Part shown: in pieces, positions 27,722 through 36,334 of the stretch
Layout: each line of letters opens with the position of its first letter
Position numbering within the stretch: position 1 is the stretch's first letter
Origin: Bifidobacterium pullorum DSM 20433
GTDB taxonomy: Bacteria; Actinomycetota; Actinomycetes; Actinomycetales; Bifidobacteriaceae
Assembly (NCBI RefSeq): GCF_000771405.1
Contig: NZ_JDUI01000011.1
Location: 49,613 to 113,612 of the forward strand
Direction: 5' to 3'
DNA length: 64,000 bases
The notes under the pieces: generated by a model
The model's input: only the letters and a program-made list of their open reading frames with translations
Databases searched by the model: none
What the model was told of the DNA's origin: nothing
Program-made: the position numbers and the translations under genes

Positions 27722-29125
27722 ATGACCGACAACACCACCGCCGTCGTGACCGCGGACGTCGACGACGCCACCAACAAGATGGCGATCCGCGCGCTGATCC
27801 CGCTGCTCATCACCTTCGTGCTCGGCACCCTGTGCCTGCAGGGCTTCAACCTGGTGTTCCAGCAGGTCGGCGCCGACGTCGGCGCACCCGAGCAGGCCTC
27901 GCTGATCACCGCGTTCCCGAGCCTCGTGCTCGGCATCGTCTGCTTCATCTATGGCTCGCTCGGCGACTTCATCTCCCTGCGCAAGCTCGTGACCGTGGGC
28001 CTGATCACGCTGCTGGTCGGTTCGCTGTTCGGCTTCTTCGCCAACTACTTCCTGCCCGCCAACCTGTGGACCGTCATCATCGCGCGCGTCCTGCAGACCG
28101 CGGGCGAGCAGGTGGCCGGTTCGGCGTTCCTGGTGGTGGCCACGAAGTATCTGAAGACCTCGCTCAAGGTCATCTTCTTCGGCCTGTACACCGCCGCCTA
28201 CCAGCTGTCCGCCTCGATCGGCGTGTTCGCCGCAGGCCTGCTGAGCACCATCAGCTGGCAGTTCCTGTTCCTGATCCCGGCGGTGACGATTCTCTTCCTG
28301 CCGATCCTGCTCAAGAACCTGCCCGACAGCAACGGCAGCGGCGACAAGATCGACGCGATGGGCTTCGTGATCTTCGGCGTGGCCACCGCGTTCCTGACGT
28401 TGTTCTTCTCCTACATGAGCTGGTGGATGCTCGCCCTGGCCGCCGTGCTGTTCATCGGCTTCGGCGTGTACATCTCCAAGGCCGAGAACCCGTTCATCAC
28501 CCCGTCGTTCTTCAAGAACAAGCGCTGGCTCATGGCCATCTCGCTGATCGCGTTGTTCTACTTCACCAACTACGTGGTCTCCCCGTTCTACAACGCCATC
28601 GGCGGCGCCCTCTACGGCATGAACGCCTCGCAGGTCTCCACCTACCTGGTGTGGGCCTTCGTCTGCGCGGCGATCGTGGGCACCTCCTCCGGCGTGATCG
28701 TCGGCAAGATCGGCCGCCAGACCGCCATCATCACCGCGGCCTGCCTGCTCATCTGCGGCTTCGCCGGAGCGGCGTTCTGCGTGGACAAGGGCTTCATCTG
28801 GCTGACCGTGTGCGCCTGCGTGCTGTACTGCGGCGTCGGCCTGCTGTACTCGCCGGTCGTCGACACCGTGCTGGGCACCCTCACCAAGGATGAGTCCGGC
28901 CGCGGCGTGGGCCTGAACGATCTGGTCATGAACGTCTCCCCGTCCATCGGCATCGCCATCTTCGGCAGCCTGCTGGCCACCGTCCCCGCCGAGGGCACCA
29001 GCATCGTCGGCACCGCCGGCGCGGCCGCCGGATACTCGAACCTGCTGCTCATCGCCGCAGGCGTCATCCTGCTCGGCCTCATCGTGTACCTGGTATTCCG
29101 CAAGTATATCTACGGCACGAAGTGA
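27722..29125 (+). CDS. MFS transporter, probable nucleoside importer
   Basis: A 467-aa major facilitator protein with 12-14 hydrophobic helices; the loop GSLGDFISLRKLVTVGL between helices two and three is the MFS motif A region. Sequence style is that of the DHA2-like drug transporters, yet its place between a nucleoside hydrolase and a ribokinase argues for nucleoside or ribose uptake. AAGGAAAGGACC precedes the ATG. The 31-bp gap to the upstream gene indicates co-transcription. Substrate assignment is by context. Confidence 0.85.
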   Translation: MTDNTTAVVTADVDDATNKMAIRALIPLLITFVLGTLCLQGFNLVFQQVGADVGAPEQASLITAFPSLVLGIVCFIYGSLGDFISLRKLVTVGLITLLVGSLFGFFANYFLPANLWTVIIARVLQTAGEQVAGSAFLVVATKYLKTSLKVIFFGLYTAAYQLSASIGVFAAGLLSTISWQFLFLIPAVTILFLPILLKNLPDSNGSGDKIDAMGFVIFGVATAFLTLFFSYMSWWMLALAAVLFIGFGVYISKAENPFITPSFFKNKRWLMAISLIALFYFTNYVVSPFYNAIGGALYGMNASQVSTYLVWAFVCAAIVGTSSGVIVGKIGRQTAIITAACLLICGFAGAAFCVDKGFIWLTVCACVLYCGVGLLYSPVVDTVLGTLTKDESGRGVGLNDLVMNVSPSIGIAIFGSLLATVPAEGTSIVGTAGAAAGYSNLLLIAAGVILLGLIVYLVFRKYIYGTK

Positions 29126-29134
29126 CCATTCCTC

Positions 29135-29161
29135 GCCGGGGCGGCGCCCCTCCGCCCCGGC
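29135..29161 (+). other. Intercistronic stem-loop
   Basis: GCCGGGGCGG (29135-29144), 7-nt loop, CCGCCCCGGC (29152-29161) between the MFS and ribokinase genes. No T-tract; likely an mRNA-stability or partial-attenuation structure that sets the ratio of the two products. Confidence 0.5.
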
Positions 29162-29194
29162 CGATTCCGCAAGAACCATCACCAAGGAGAAAGC

Positions 29195-30154
29195 ATGCAC
29201 GATATCCTCGCGAAGTTGGATGACATCCACGGCGCGGTGTCCGTCATCGGTTCCATGAACGCCGACTACACGGTCTCCACCGAACGACTCCCCGGACCGG
29301 GCGAGACCGTCAACGGAGGCCCCCTGCAGGTGCTCCCCGGCGGCAAGTCCGGCAACCAGGCCGCAGCCGCGGCCCGCATCGGCGCGAACGTCCGCATCTT
29401 CGGTGCGGTGGGCTCCGACTCCAACGCCGACTTCCTGCTGGGCAAGCTCGCCGAGGCCGGCGTCGACACCCAGTACGTGCGGCACGTCCTCGGTCCCAGC
29501 GGCACCACGGTCATCGCGGTGGACGCCAACGGCGAGAACACGATCATCTACTCCCCCGGCTCCAACGCGCAGGTCACGGTGGAGTACGTCGAGTCGATGA
29601 AGGACGCGATCACCGCCGCCCCGACCATCGGCCTGTGCCTGGAAAGCCCGATCGACACGGTCACCGCCGTGGCCCGCATGGGGCATGACGCCGGCGCGAC
29701 CGTGCTGCTGAACAACTCCCCGTTCACCACCGAACTGCCGCGCGCACTGATCGAAGCCTCCGACATCCTGTTGGTCAACGAGCATGAGATGGCCCAGCTG
29801 CTCAACATCAGCGAGCCCGAGGACGACGACTGGGACGGCATGGACTGGCACGCCATCGCCGACAAGATGCACGAGTACGGCTTCCGGCAGGCCGTGGTCA
29901 CGCTCGGTGGCGACGGTTCCGTGGTCATCGACGGCGACGACATCCACCGGATCTCCCCCGTGCGCGTGCAGGCCCGCGACACCACCGGCTGCGGCGACTC
30001 GTTCATGGGCACGATCCTGGCCGGCCTGTCCTCCGGCATGACGCTGATGGACAGCGCCCAGCTGGCCTCCTACGTCTCCGCCTACGCCGCCACCAACTAC
30101 GGCGCGCAGGCCTCCTACGGCACCGCCGCGCAGATCCGTGCGGCCTTCGCCTGA
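29195..30154 (+). CDS. rbsK: Ribokinase, PfkB family
   Basis: A 319-aa sugar kinase phosphorylating ribose to ribose 5-phosphate. The PfkB signature regions are present: LPGGKSGNQAAAAARIGA near residue 47 and the C-terminal DTTGCGDSFMGTILAGL with the catalytic aspartate (GCGDSF). The first motif with GSMNADY matches ribokinase better than fructokinase. AAGGAGAAAGC lies before the ATG. Third gene of the nucleoside operon, feeding ribose from hydrolysed nucleosides into the pentose and bifid-shunt pathways. Confidence 0.92.
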   Translation: MHDILAKLDDIHGAVSVIGSMNADYTVSTERLPGPGETVNGGPLQVLPGGKSGNQAAAAARIGANVRIFGAVGSDSNADFLLGKLAEAGVDTQYVRHVLGPSGTTVIAVDANGENTIIYSPGSNAQVTVEYVESMKDAITAAPTIGLCLESPIDTVTAVARMGHDAGATVLLNNSPFTTELPRALIEASDILLVNEHEMAQLLNISEPEDDDWDGMDWHAIADKMHEYGFRQAVVTLGGDGSVVIDGDDIHRISPVRVQARDTTGCGDSFMGTILAGLSSGMTLMDSAQLASYVSAYAATNYGAQASYGTAAQIRAAFA

Positions 30155-30176
30155 CAAAACCGGCAAACCGACCGTC

Positions 30177-30215
30177 AACGGCGGCGCCCCGCACGACGCG
30201 GGACGCCGCCGTTTT
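30177..30215 (+). terminator. Terminator of the nucleoside operon
   Basis: AACGGCGGCG (30177-30186) pairs with CGCCGCCGTT (30204-30213); an inner CCCGC/GCGGG stem extends it, and TTTT follows. Confidence 0.88.
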
Positions 30216-30297
30216 CGCATGGCGCACAGTCCTATCCGCCGCACCGCAACCGTGTATGCTGAATGATGGACCGAGAGTGGCGAAGGAGGCGAAGGAT

Positions 30298-31014
30298 ATG
30301 CGTCCCATCCGAATCGGCGTTGTCGAGGACGACCCAGCAGCCTGCCAGATCATCCTGGATTATCTCAACCGGTACCAGCGTGAGCAGGGCGAGGAGTTCG
30401 TGGTGTCCGCGTTCAACGACGGCGCGACGCTCGTCGACCACTACACGCCGATCTACGACATCCTGCTGCTGGATATCGAGATGAAGCAGATGGACGGCAT
30501 GACGGCCGCCCGACGTATCCGCGAGCGCGACAACGACGTGGTCATCGTGTTCATCACCGCGGCACCGCAATACGCCATCAGCGGATACGAGGTGCAGGCG
30601 CTGTCGTACCTGCTCAAACCGGTGCCGTGGTTCGCGTTCAGCCAGGAACTCAAACGGTCGATCGACACCGTGCACCGCCGCTCCGACAACTCGATGCTGG
30701 TGGAGACCGGATCGAAGCAGATTCGCGTGAACCTGACCGACATCGTGTACATCGAGTCCATCCGGCACACCATCATCATCCACACGTTGGGCGGCAAACT
30801 CTCGATTACCGGCACCCTGAAGGAACTGGAATCGAGGCTTGCCGACCACGACTTCTTCCGGTCGAATTCCTGCTATCTGGTGAACCTGCGGTATGTCTCC
30901 GCCGTCGAGGACCAGGACTGCGTCATGTCCAACGGCGAGCGCCTGCGCATCAGCCGCCCGCGCAAGAAGGCGTTCCTGACGGCGCTGGCGGACTATATGG
31001 GCGGCGCGCAATGA
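30298..31014 (+). CDS. LytTR-type response regulator
   Basis: A 238-aa regulator. Residues 1-120 are a receiver domain (IGVVEDDPAAC acidic pocket, DILLLDIEMKQMDG with phosphoacceptor Asp59, and the conserved lysine in SYLLKPV). Residues 135-235 are a LytTR DNA-binding domain (DIVYIESIRHTIIIHT, FFRSNSCYLVNLRYV). This is the AgrA/VirR type. The start at 30298 is set by AAGGAGG eight nt upstream; the frame is open to 30256. The kinase gene follows with overlapping codons. Targets would be expected to have paired direct repeats, which I did not locate. Confidence 0.93.
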   Translation: MRPIRIGVVEDDPAACQIILDYLNRYQREQGEEFVVSAFNDGATLVDHYTPIYDILLLDIEMKQMDGMTAARRIRERDNDVVIVFITAAPQYAISGYEVQALSYLLKPVPWFAFSQELKRSIDTVHRRSDNSMLVETGSKQIRVNLTDIVYIESIRHTIIIHTLGGKLSITGTLKELESRLADHDFFRSNSCYLVNLRYVSAVEDQDCVMSNGERLRISRPRKKAFLTALADYMGGAQ

Positions 31015-32336
31015 CCGGCGGCGGCATCGTCAACGCACTGCCCGACATCCCCCGTCTGTACACGGCCATCAGCGAATGGCTGGGTTGTCTGGTGTATATC
31101 TGCGCGTTGTACCGACGGGTGACGCTGACGCGGACGATCCTGACCGCCGCGCTGGGACTGCCGGTACTCATCGGACTGCAGTATCTAGCGGGCACGATGT
31201 CATTGCCGTTCTGGGTTCTTGGCATGTGTCTGGCGGCCATGGGCATGTTCGGCATCATCATGCTCGCCATCGGCACCGGCAAGCGCGAGGGCCTGTATAT
31301 CACGGCAAGGGCGTTCATCCTGGGCGAGCTGATCGCCTCATTGCACTGGCAGTTGGCCACCTTCGCCGAACACGCGCTGGGCAGCACCCCCGATTGGTGG
31401 GAGAACGCCATCCTGCTGGCGGTGACCTACGGCCTGTGCTTCGCGATCGCCTGCACGGTGGAACGCGGCAACTTCAGCCGGACCCAGCCCACCGTGCCGA
31501 CGCTGTCCGCCGCCGTCATGACTCTGGCCACCACGCTGATCACCTTCGCGATGAGCAACCTGAGCTTCGTCTCCACGAACACGCCGTTCTCCGGCACCGT
31601 GGGGCAGGAGGTGTTCTACATCCGCACCCTGGTGGACCTGTGCGGCTTCGTGATTCTGTACGCGCAGCAGGAGCAGGCGCGGCGGCTCGCCTCCAACATG
31701 GAACTGGCGTCCATCGATGCGCAGCTGAAAAGCCAGCACCAGGAGTACCTGCAGTCCAAGGAGAACATCGAATCCATCGGGCGGCTCGCGCACGATCTCA
31801 AACACCAGATCGCGGCCTTGCGCGCGGAGGTGGACCCCGAACATGCGGCGGCCGGCTTCGAGCAGCTCGAAGCGTCCGTGCAGGAATACGGCGCACAGCA
31901 GCATACCGGCAATCCGGTGCTCGACGTCATCCTGACGGCCAAGACGCGCACCTGCGCGGACAAGGGCATCACGTTCACCGCCGTGGCCGATGGCAAGCTG
32001 CTGGAGGGCATGTCGTCGATGGACATCGCCTCCCTGTTCGGCAACGCGTTGGACAACGCCATCGAGGCCACATCAAAGCTCTCGGACCCCGAGAAGCGCC
32101 TGATCCGGCTCGCGCTGTACCAGCAGGGACAGTTCACCGTGCTGCGTGTGGAAAACTACTACGACTCCGCGCTGAAAACCGACCCCGAGGGCAATCTGCG
32201 CACCACCAAGAGGGATGCGCGCTCGCATGGCTTCGGTGTCAAGTCAATCCGGCACATCGTGCAGCAATATGGCGGCGAGGTGACGATCCGGACCAAGGAC
32301 CACTGGTTCACGCTCACCGCGCTGATCCCGCGCTGA
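31011..32336 (+). CDS. GHKL sensor histidine kinase (AgrC-like)
   Basis: A 441-aa kinase whose ATG overlaps the regulator stop (ATGA). Residues 1-215 contain about six hydrophobic helices; a coiled coil follows; then GRLAHDLKHQIAAL, the phosphoacceptor region characteristic of the HPK10/AgrC group, and the ATP-binding motifs LFGNALDNAIEA (N box) and HGFGVKSIRHIV (G box). It should autophosphorylate and signal to the LytTR regulator. AgrC-type kinases often sense peptides, but no peptide precursor or processing gene is visible next to it, so the signal is unknown. Confidence 0.9.
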   Translation: MTGGGIVNALPDIPRLYTAISEWLGCLVYICALYRRVTLTRTILTAALGLPVLIGLQYLAGTMSLPFWVLGMCLAAMGMFGIIMLAIGTGKREGLYITARAFILGELIASLHWQLATFAEHALGSTPDWWENAILLAVTYGLCFAIACTVERGNFSRTQPTVPTLSAAVMTLATTLITFAMSNLSFVSTNTPFSGTVGQEVFYIRTLVDLCGFVILYAQQEQARRLASNMELASIDAQLKSQHQEYLQSKENIESIGRLAHDLKHQIAALRAEVDPEHAAAGFEQLEASVQEYGAQQHTGNPVLDVILTAKTRTCADKGITFTAVADGKLLEGMSSMDIASLFGNALDNAIEATSKLSDPEKRLIRLALYQQGQFTVLRVENYYDSALKTDPEGNLRTTKRDARSHGFGVKSIRHIVQQYGGEVTIRTKDHWFTLTALIPR

Positions 32337-32345
32337 GCGCCGCTG

Positions 32346-32642
32346 AGTGCCGCAACGGCGCATGCTCATGCGGCCAATGCACCCAATGGGCCTTACATGG
32401 CTCCCGAACTGGCACATATGCTGCAGGACCACGGTGGCGCTACATCAAAAGGGCTTTATGCAATGCCCAACATGAACCATGTGGTGCAGGGGCGTGATGC
32501 CAGTGCATCAAAAGGGCCAGATAAACCATCCGAAATAGCACATGTGATGCAGGAACACGGTGACACTACAGCAGATGGGCCAGATCAGCCGCCCCAAATA
32601 GCACATTTGTCACAGGCGTACGGTGTCACCGCCGCAAAAGGG
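32346..32642 (+). repeat. Array of 63-bp degenerate tandem repeats
   Basis: Four clear units start at 32409, 32472, 32535 and 32598, with a more degenerate one at 32346. The strongest DNA conservation is TGCATCAAAAGGGCC-like sequence near the end of each unit. In one frame (ATG 32397, 93 codons) units read LAHMLQDHGGATSKG, MNHVVQGRDASASKG, IAHVMQEHGDTTADG, IAHLSQAYGVTAAKG. The same family occurs at 11088-11276. A small repeat protein is possible but the ATG has no good ribosome site. Confidence 0.75.
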
Positions 32643-32660
32643 CTTCGGCCCAAAACGCAA

Positions 32661-32694
32661 CAGGGTCCCGCCGGTTGATTCCGGCGGGACCCTG
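32661..32694 (-). terminator. Terminator of the GH3-GtrA operon
   Basis: A perfect 14-bp stem, CAGGGTCCCGCCGG (32661-32674) and complement (32681-32694), loop TTGATT. On the minus strand TTGCGTTTTGG follows. Confidence 0.8.
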
Positions 32695-32734
32695 CATCCC
32701 TCTAGCGTGTACGGGCGTCAGGCCCGGACATGGG

Positions 32735-33376
32735 TCACTTGGTTTCTTCCTTCTTCTCGCCTTCCGGGAAGATGATCTTGAAGACGAAGAAGAAGATGAC
32801 CATCGAAACACCGCCCGTGATGAAGGTCACGAGGATGTTGTACACGGCCAGCGGCACATAGGCCTGGGCGATCGGCATCCACAGGTTGTTGAAGCCGTTG
32901 CAGATCAGCGAAATCAGCACCCACGCGATGAAGTACCACATGGCCTGGTAGACCGGGTTGCCGTGGCTCTTGAAGGTGATGTTGCGCTGCAGCGGGAAGT
33001 TGATGCATTGCGCGATGAACGAACCGACCTCATAGCTGATGAAGTAGCCCAGACCGCCGCCGATGGCGACCGCGCCGGCGGAGTCATAGACCACGTTGTA
33101 GCCCAGCAGGCTCCAGGTGAAGTCCACGCCGAACAGGTTCATCGGCACCTGCGGCCACATGAACTCGGTGCCGGCCAGGCCGATGCCGAGGATTGGTGGC
33201 AGGAACGTGAAGATCAGGTACTGGACGATCGTCACGCCCATGCTGAACACGAAGAAGTAGAAGATCTGATAGACCCACTTCGACAGCTTGGGGTACTTGG
33301 CGCAGAACTCATTCCACTTCGGCATCCACCATGCCATGAACGGGTTGGCGTACGCCTTCTTCTCTGCCTCACTCAT
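32735..33376 (-). CDS. GtrA-like membrane protein
   Basis: A 213-aa protein with four hydrophobic helices and a GtrA-type motif (INFPLQRNITF) after the second or third helix. GtrA proteins are small flippase-like partners in moving lipid-linked sugars or in cell-surface glycan decoration. The product is larger than many family members because of a soluble N-terminal leader (about 35 residues) and an insert before the motif. Its ATG lies inside the end of the GH3 gene (8-nt overlap), so the two are translationally coupled. Why a glycosidase and a flippase-like protein are coupled is unclear. Confidence 0.75.
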   Translation of the reverse strand: MSEAEKKAYANPFMAWWMPKWNEFCAKYPKLSKWVYQIFYFFVFSMGVTIVQYLIFTFLPPILGIGLAGTEFMWPQVPMNLFGVDFTWSLLGYNVVYDSAGAVAIGGGLGYFISYEVGSFIAQCINFPLQRNITFKSHGNPVYQAMWYFIAWVLISLICNGFNNLWMPIAQAYVPLAVYNILVTFITGGVSMVIFFFVFKIIFPEGEKKEETK

Positions 33377-35792
33377 TGTTGAGCTCCTTTTCTGTGCGCT
33401 TGTTGGCGGACTGGTTGCGGAAGAATCCCGCGATGAACGATCCGATGCCGCGGAAGGTGTGGCGGTTCGCGATCTTGACGATGGCCTGCACCATCGCGGA
33501 GTCGATCATGCCCTGCGTCATCTTGCTCATGGCGCGCGGCGGCATGTTGAGAATGAACAGCGTGTTGAGATCCGGCTGGCCGGTCTTCTCACGCACGGAC
33601 TTCTCGCGGTTGGTCAGCACCTTGGCCACGGTGCGGGCCGCGAAGCCCTTCGAATCCACCCACGAGGAGATCGGGTCGTTGGCGCCGAACGTCTCGGGCT
33701 TGCCGGGGGCGGTGACCCAACGGCCGAACAGCGCGGTCATCTCGTCGTCGGTGACCTCCTTGACCTTGCCGGTCAGGTAGGAGCCGAGCGCCGGGTCGGC
33801 CGGCTTCGGGTCCACATCGCCCTTGACCTCATGCGTGGCGGTCAACAGAATGTCCTCCACGTTCGCACCGACCATCAGCGTCCATTCGCCGGACTCCACA
33901 TGCCAGGCGTTGGATTCGACGTCGAAATGACGGAACGTGTAACGGTCGAACTCGATGCGAACGGTCTTGGACTCATGCGCATCCAGCTGGACCTTGGCGA
34001 AGCCCTTGAGCTCGCGGTCCGGACGCAGCACGCCGCCCTGGGGTCCGCGCACATACAGCTGGACCACGGTGGCGCCGGGCACGTCGGAGTCGTTGGTCAC
34101 GGTGCATTCCACGCCGTTGTCGTCGACCTTCATGTCCGAGTACGAGAACGTCGCATAGCTCAGGCCGTAGCCGAACGGGAAGCGGACCGGCACGCCGGCG
34201 GTGCTGTAGTACCGGTAGCCGACGAACGGGCCTTCACGGTAGATGGCGTCGCGGCCGATGGCCGGGTACCAGCCGGAGCTCGGGCAGTCCGTGTACCGGA
34301 GCGGCCAGGTTTCGGCCAAGTGGCCGGAGGGGTTCACCTTGCCGGTCAGCGCGTTCGCGGTGGCGGAGGCGCCGGCCTGACCGGACAGACCGATGTACAG
34401 CATCGCGGCCACGCCGTCGTACCACGGCAGTTCCACCGGGGAGCCGGCGACCAGCACGATCACCACCGGCTTGCCGGTGGCCACCAGCGCGTCGACCATA
34501 TCGTTCTGGACCTGCGGAATCGCCATCGTGGAGCGATCGAGTCCTTCGGACTCGCTGCGCTCGTCCAGGCCGACCACGGCCACCACCACGTCGGCCTTGC
34601 CGGCGAGCGCCACGGCCTCGTCGATCAGCCCCTGGTTCTTGGCGCCCTGACGGTCGTAGCCCTGCGCGTAGCCGGCCACGGTCACGCCTTCGGCCTTGCT
34701 CAGTTCGTCGAGCAGGTTCTCCTCGCGGGTGGCGTTGACCTTGGAGGAGCCGGAGCCCTGGAAGCGGGCCACCTTGGCCATGTCGCCGACCACGGCCACG
34801 GTCGCGCCGGGCTTGAGCGGCAGCGTGGCGTCGTCGTTCTTCAGCAGCACGCTGGAGTTCTCGGCCACGTGGCGAGCCACAGCATGGTGGGCGGCGGCGA
34901 CGTCATCCGTGAGCAGGTCGTCGCGTCCGACACCTTCGGTCTTGGTCAGGCGTGCGATCTTGGCCACTTCGGCGGCACGGGCGTTGAGGTCGGCTTCGGA
35001 CAGCGTGCCGGCCTGCACGGCGCCGACGAGTTCGCGCACGGAGGTGAAGCCGGGCGACGGCATCTCCAGGCTACCGCCGGCCTTGACGGCGTCGACGGCG
35101 GAGTTGGAGCCGCCCCAGTCGGAGACGACCATGCCGTCGAAGCCCCATTCGTCGCGCAGGATCTCCTGCAACAGGTGCTTGTTCTCGTGCGCGTAGACGC
35201 CGTTGATCTCGTTGTAGGAGGTCATGATGGTCCACGGGTGGGCCTCGCGCACGGTGATCTCGAACGCGGTCAGGTAGATCTCGCGCATCGTGCGCTCGTC
35301 GATCACACTGTTCGAGGCCTGGCGGCGCAGCTCCTGGCTGTTGACCGCGAAATGCTTCGGGCAAGCCGAGATGCCGTTGCTCTGGATGCCCTTGACGAGG
35401 CCCGCGGCCATGTGACCGGCGACCTGCGGATCCTCCGAATAGTATTCGAAGTTACGGCCGCAAAGCGGGTTGCGTTTGATGTTCAGGCCGGGGCCGAGCA
35501 GCACGTTGACGTCCAGGTCGTGGGCTTCCTTGCCCAGCGCCTCGCCCATTTCCTCGGCGAGCGCCGGATCCCACGAGTTCGCGACCGTGCCGGCGGTCGG
35601 GAAGCATGTGGCAGGCTTGGACTGGCCGAGGCCCAGGTGGTCGCCCGCGCCGAGCTGGCGACGCACGCCGTGCGGACCGTCGCTCATCACGAAGCTGGGG
35701 ATGCCAGCCCGTTCGTTGCCGCGAGAATCCCATTCCGACGCGCCCGAGAGCATCGCCGCTTTCTCCAACACCGAAAGTTCTTCGAGTTCCAT
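33369..35792 (-). CDS. Beta-glucosidase, GH3
   Basis: An 807-aa GH3 enzyme with the usual order: TIM-barrel domain (about 1-300; CPKHFAVN at 144-151 and nucleophile Asp225 in MVVSDWGG), alpha/beta sandwich domain (with VGLDERSESEGLDRS), and a fibronectin-III-like C-terminal domain. No signal peptide, so cytoplasmic. The ATG at 35792 has AAGGGAG upstream; the open frame to 35906 is ignored. Residues 700-807 form an extra tail of helices not typical of the family. Acts on beta-glucosides or related beta-linked sugars. Confidence 0.92.
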   Translation of the reverse strand: MELEELSVLEKAAMLSGASEWDSRGNERAGIPSFVMSDGPHGVRRQLGAGDHLGLGQSKPATCFPTAGTVANSWDPALAEEMGEALGKEAHDLDVNVLLGPGLNIKRNPLCGRNFEYYSEDPQVAGHMAAGLVKGIQSNGISACPKHFAVNSQELRRQASNSVIDERTMREIYLTAFEITVREAHPWTIMTSYNEINGVYAHENKHLLQEILRDEWGFDGMVVSDWGGSNSAVDAVKAGGSLEMPSPGFTSVRELVGAVQAGTLSEADLNARAAEVAKIARLTKTEGVGRDDLLTDDVAAAHHAVARHVAENSSVLLKNDDATLPLKPGATVAVVGDMAKVARFQGSGSSKVNATREENLLDELSKAEGVTVAGYAQGYDRQGAKNQGLIDEAVALAGKADVVVAVVGLDERSESEGLDRSTMAIPQVQNDMVDALVATGKPVVIVLVAGSPVELPWYDGVAAMLYIGLSGQAGASATANALTGKVNPSGHLAETWPLRYTDCPSSGWYPAIGRDAIYREGPFVGYRYYSTAGVPVRFPFGYGLSYATFSYSDMKVDDNGVECTVTNDSDVPGATVVQLYVRGPQGGVLRPDRELKGFAKVQLDAHESKTVRIEFDRYTFRHFDVESNAWHVESGEWTLMVGANVEDILLTATHEVKGDVDPKPADPALGSYLTGKVKEVTDDEMTALFGRWVTAPGKPETFGANDPISSWVDSKGFAARTVAKVLTNREKSVREKTGQPDLNTLFILNMPPRAMSKMTQGMIDSAMVQAIVKIANRHTFRGIGSFIAGFFRNQSANKRTEKELNNE

Positions 35793-36334
35793 GGTTCTCC
35801 CTTGCACTGTATTCTCGAACGAATCGCAAACGCTGCACCGCGCGCGATTCGCCTTCCACTTTGATTGAATCAGGTTTTGCCGTGGGGTGTGCGCGGGGTT
35901 ACACAACCTGTCGTTTTATTCGCACAATCGGTCCGCCCCGCTCCGTGACCGTGATACATCGTGCTCGTGCGGGGTTGCGGGAAAGATTGGTTTGGGGGTG
36001 ATGCCCTTTGACGACTTATCTCACAGTCACGATGCCGCACGGCCGCGCGGAATGGCCACGCAGCCGTACGGACGGGCGGACGACCGGGACGGCGTCACAT
36101 GCGGACCAGGTTTCATGATGTAGGCAGATTGTCGTCTAAGTAGGCAGGCGTATCGAGACATCTCTCAATACACGATGTCGGTATCAAGCCGTTTTCTGAA
36201 ATGGATCACGCGAATGACCTGCCTACTTGAACGCCCATCTGCCAACTTCCGAACGAATCCTTCCGCGGCCCGACCCTCCACCGACTTCGCCCAGCGTCTA
36301 CGCCCAGACAGGCGATACGCACTATCATCGGATT
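35793..36334. other. Gene-free region with inverted repeats
   Basis: This 542-bp divergent stretch has no convincing gene. Close to the GH3 start an inverted repeat CGAATCGC (35820-35827) / GCGATTCG (35844-35851) may be an operator. Further left of the channel gene an 11-bp inverted repeat AAGTAGGCAGG (36138-36148) / CCTGCCTACTT (36218-36228) brackets 69 nt; a partial extra copy, GTAGGCAG, lies at 36120-36127. No promoter is obvious. Confidence 0.5.

Noticed and set aside
27662..30244. An 860-codon open frame on the minus strand across the MFS and ribokinase genes
   Set aside because: It is antisense to two well-supported genes, has extremely biased composition rich in Asp, Gly, Val, His and Arg, and lacks a ribosome site. 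Such frames are common in high-GC DNA. Similar frames at 33288-35864, 37522-40485 and 11410-14376 were rejected for the same reason.
32397..32678. A 93-codon frame with 21-residue repeats as a protein gene
   Set aside because: The ATG has no clear ribosome site and the related array at 11.1 kb starts directly behind a terminator; kept as a DNA repeat and discussed as a finding.
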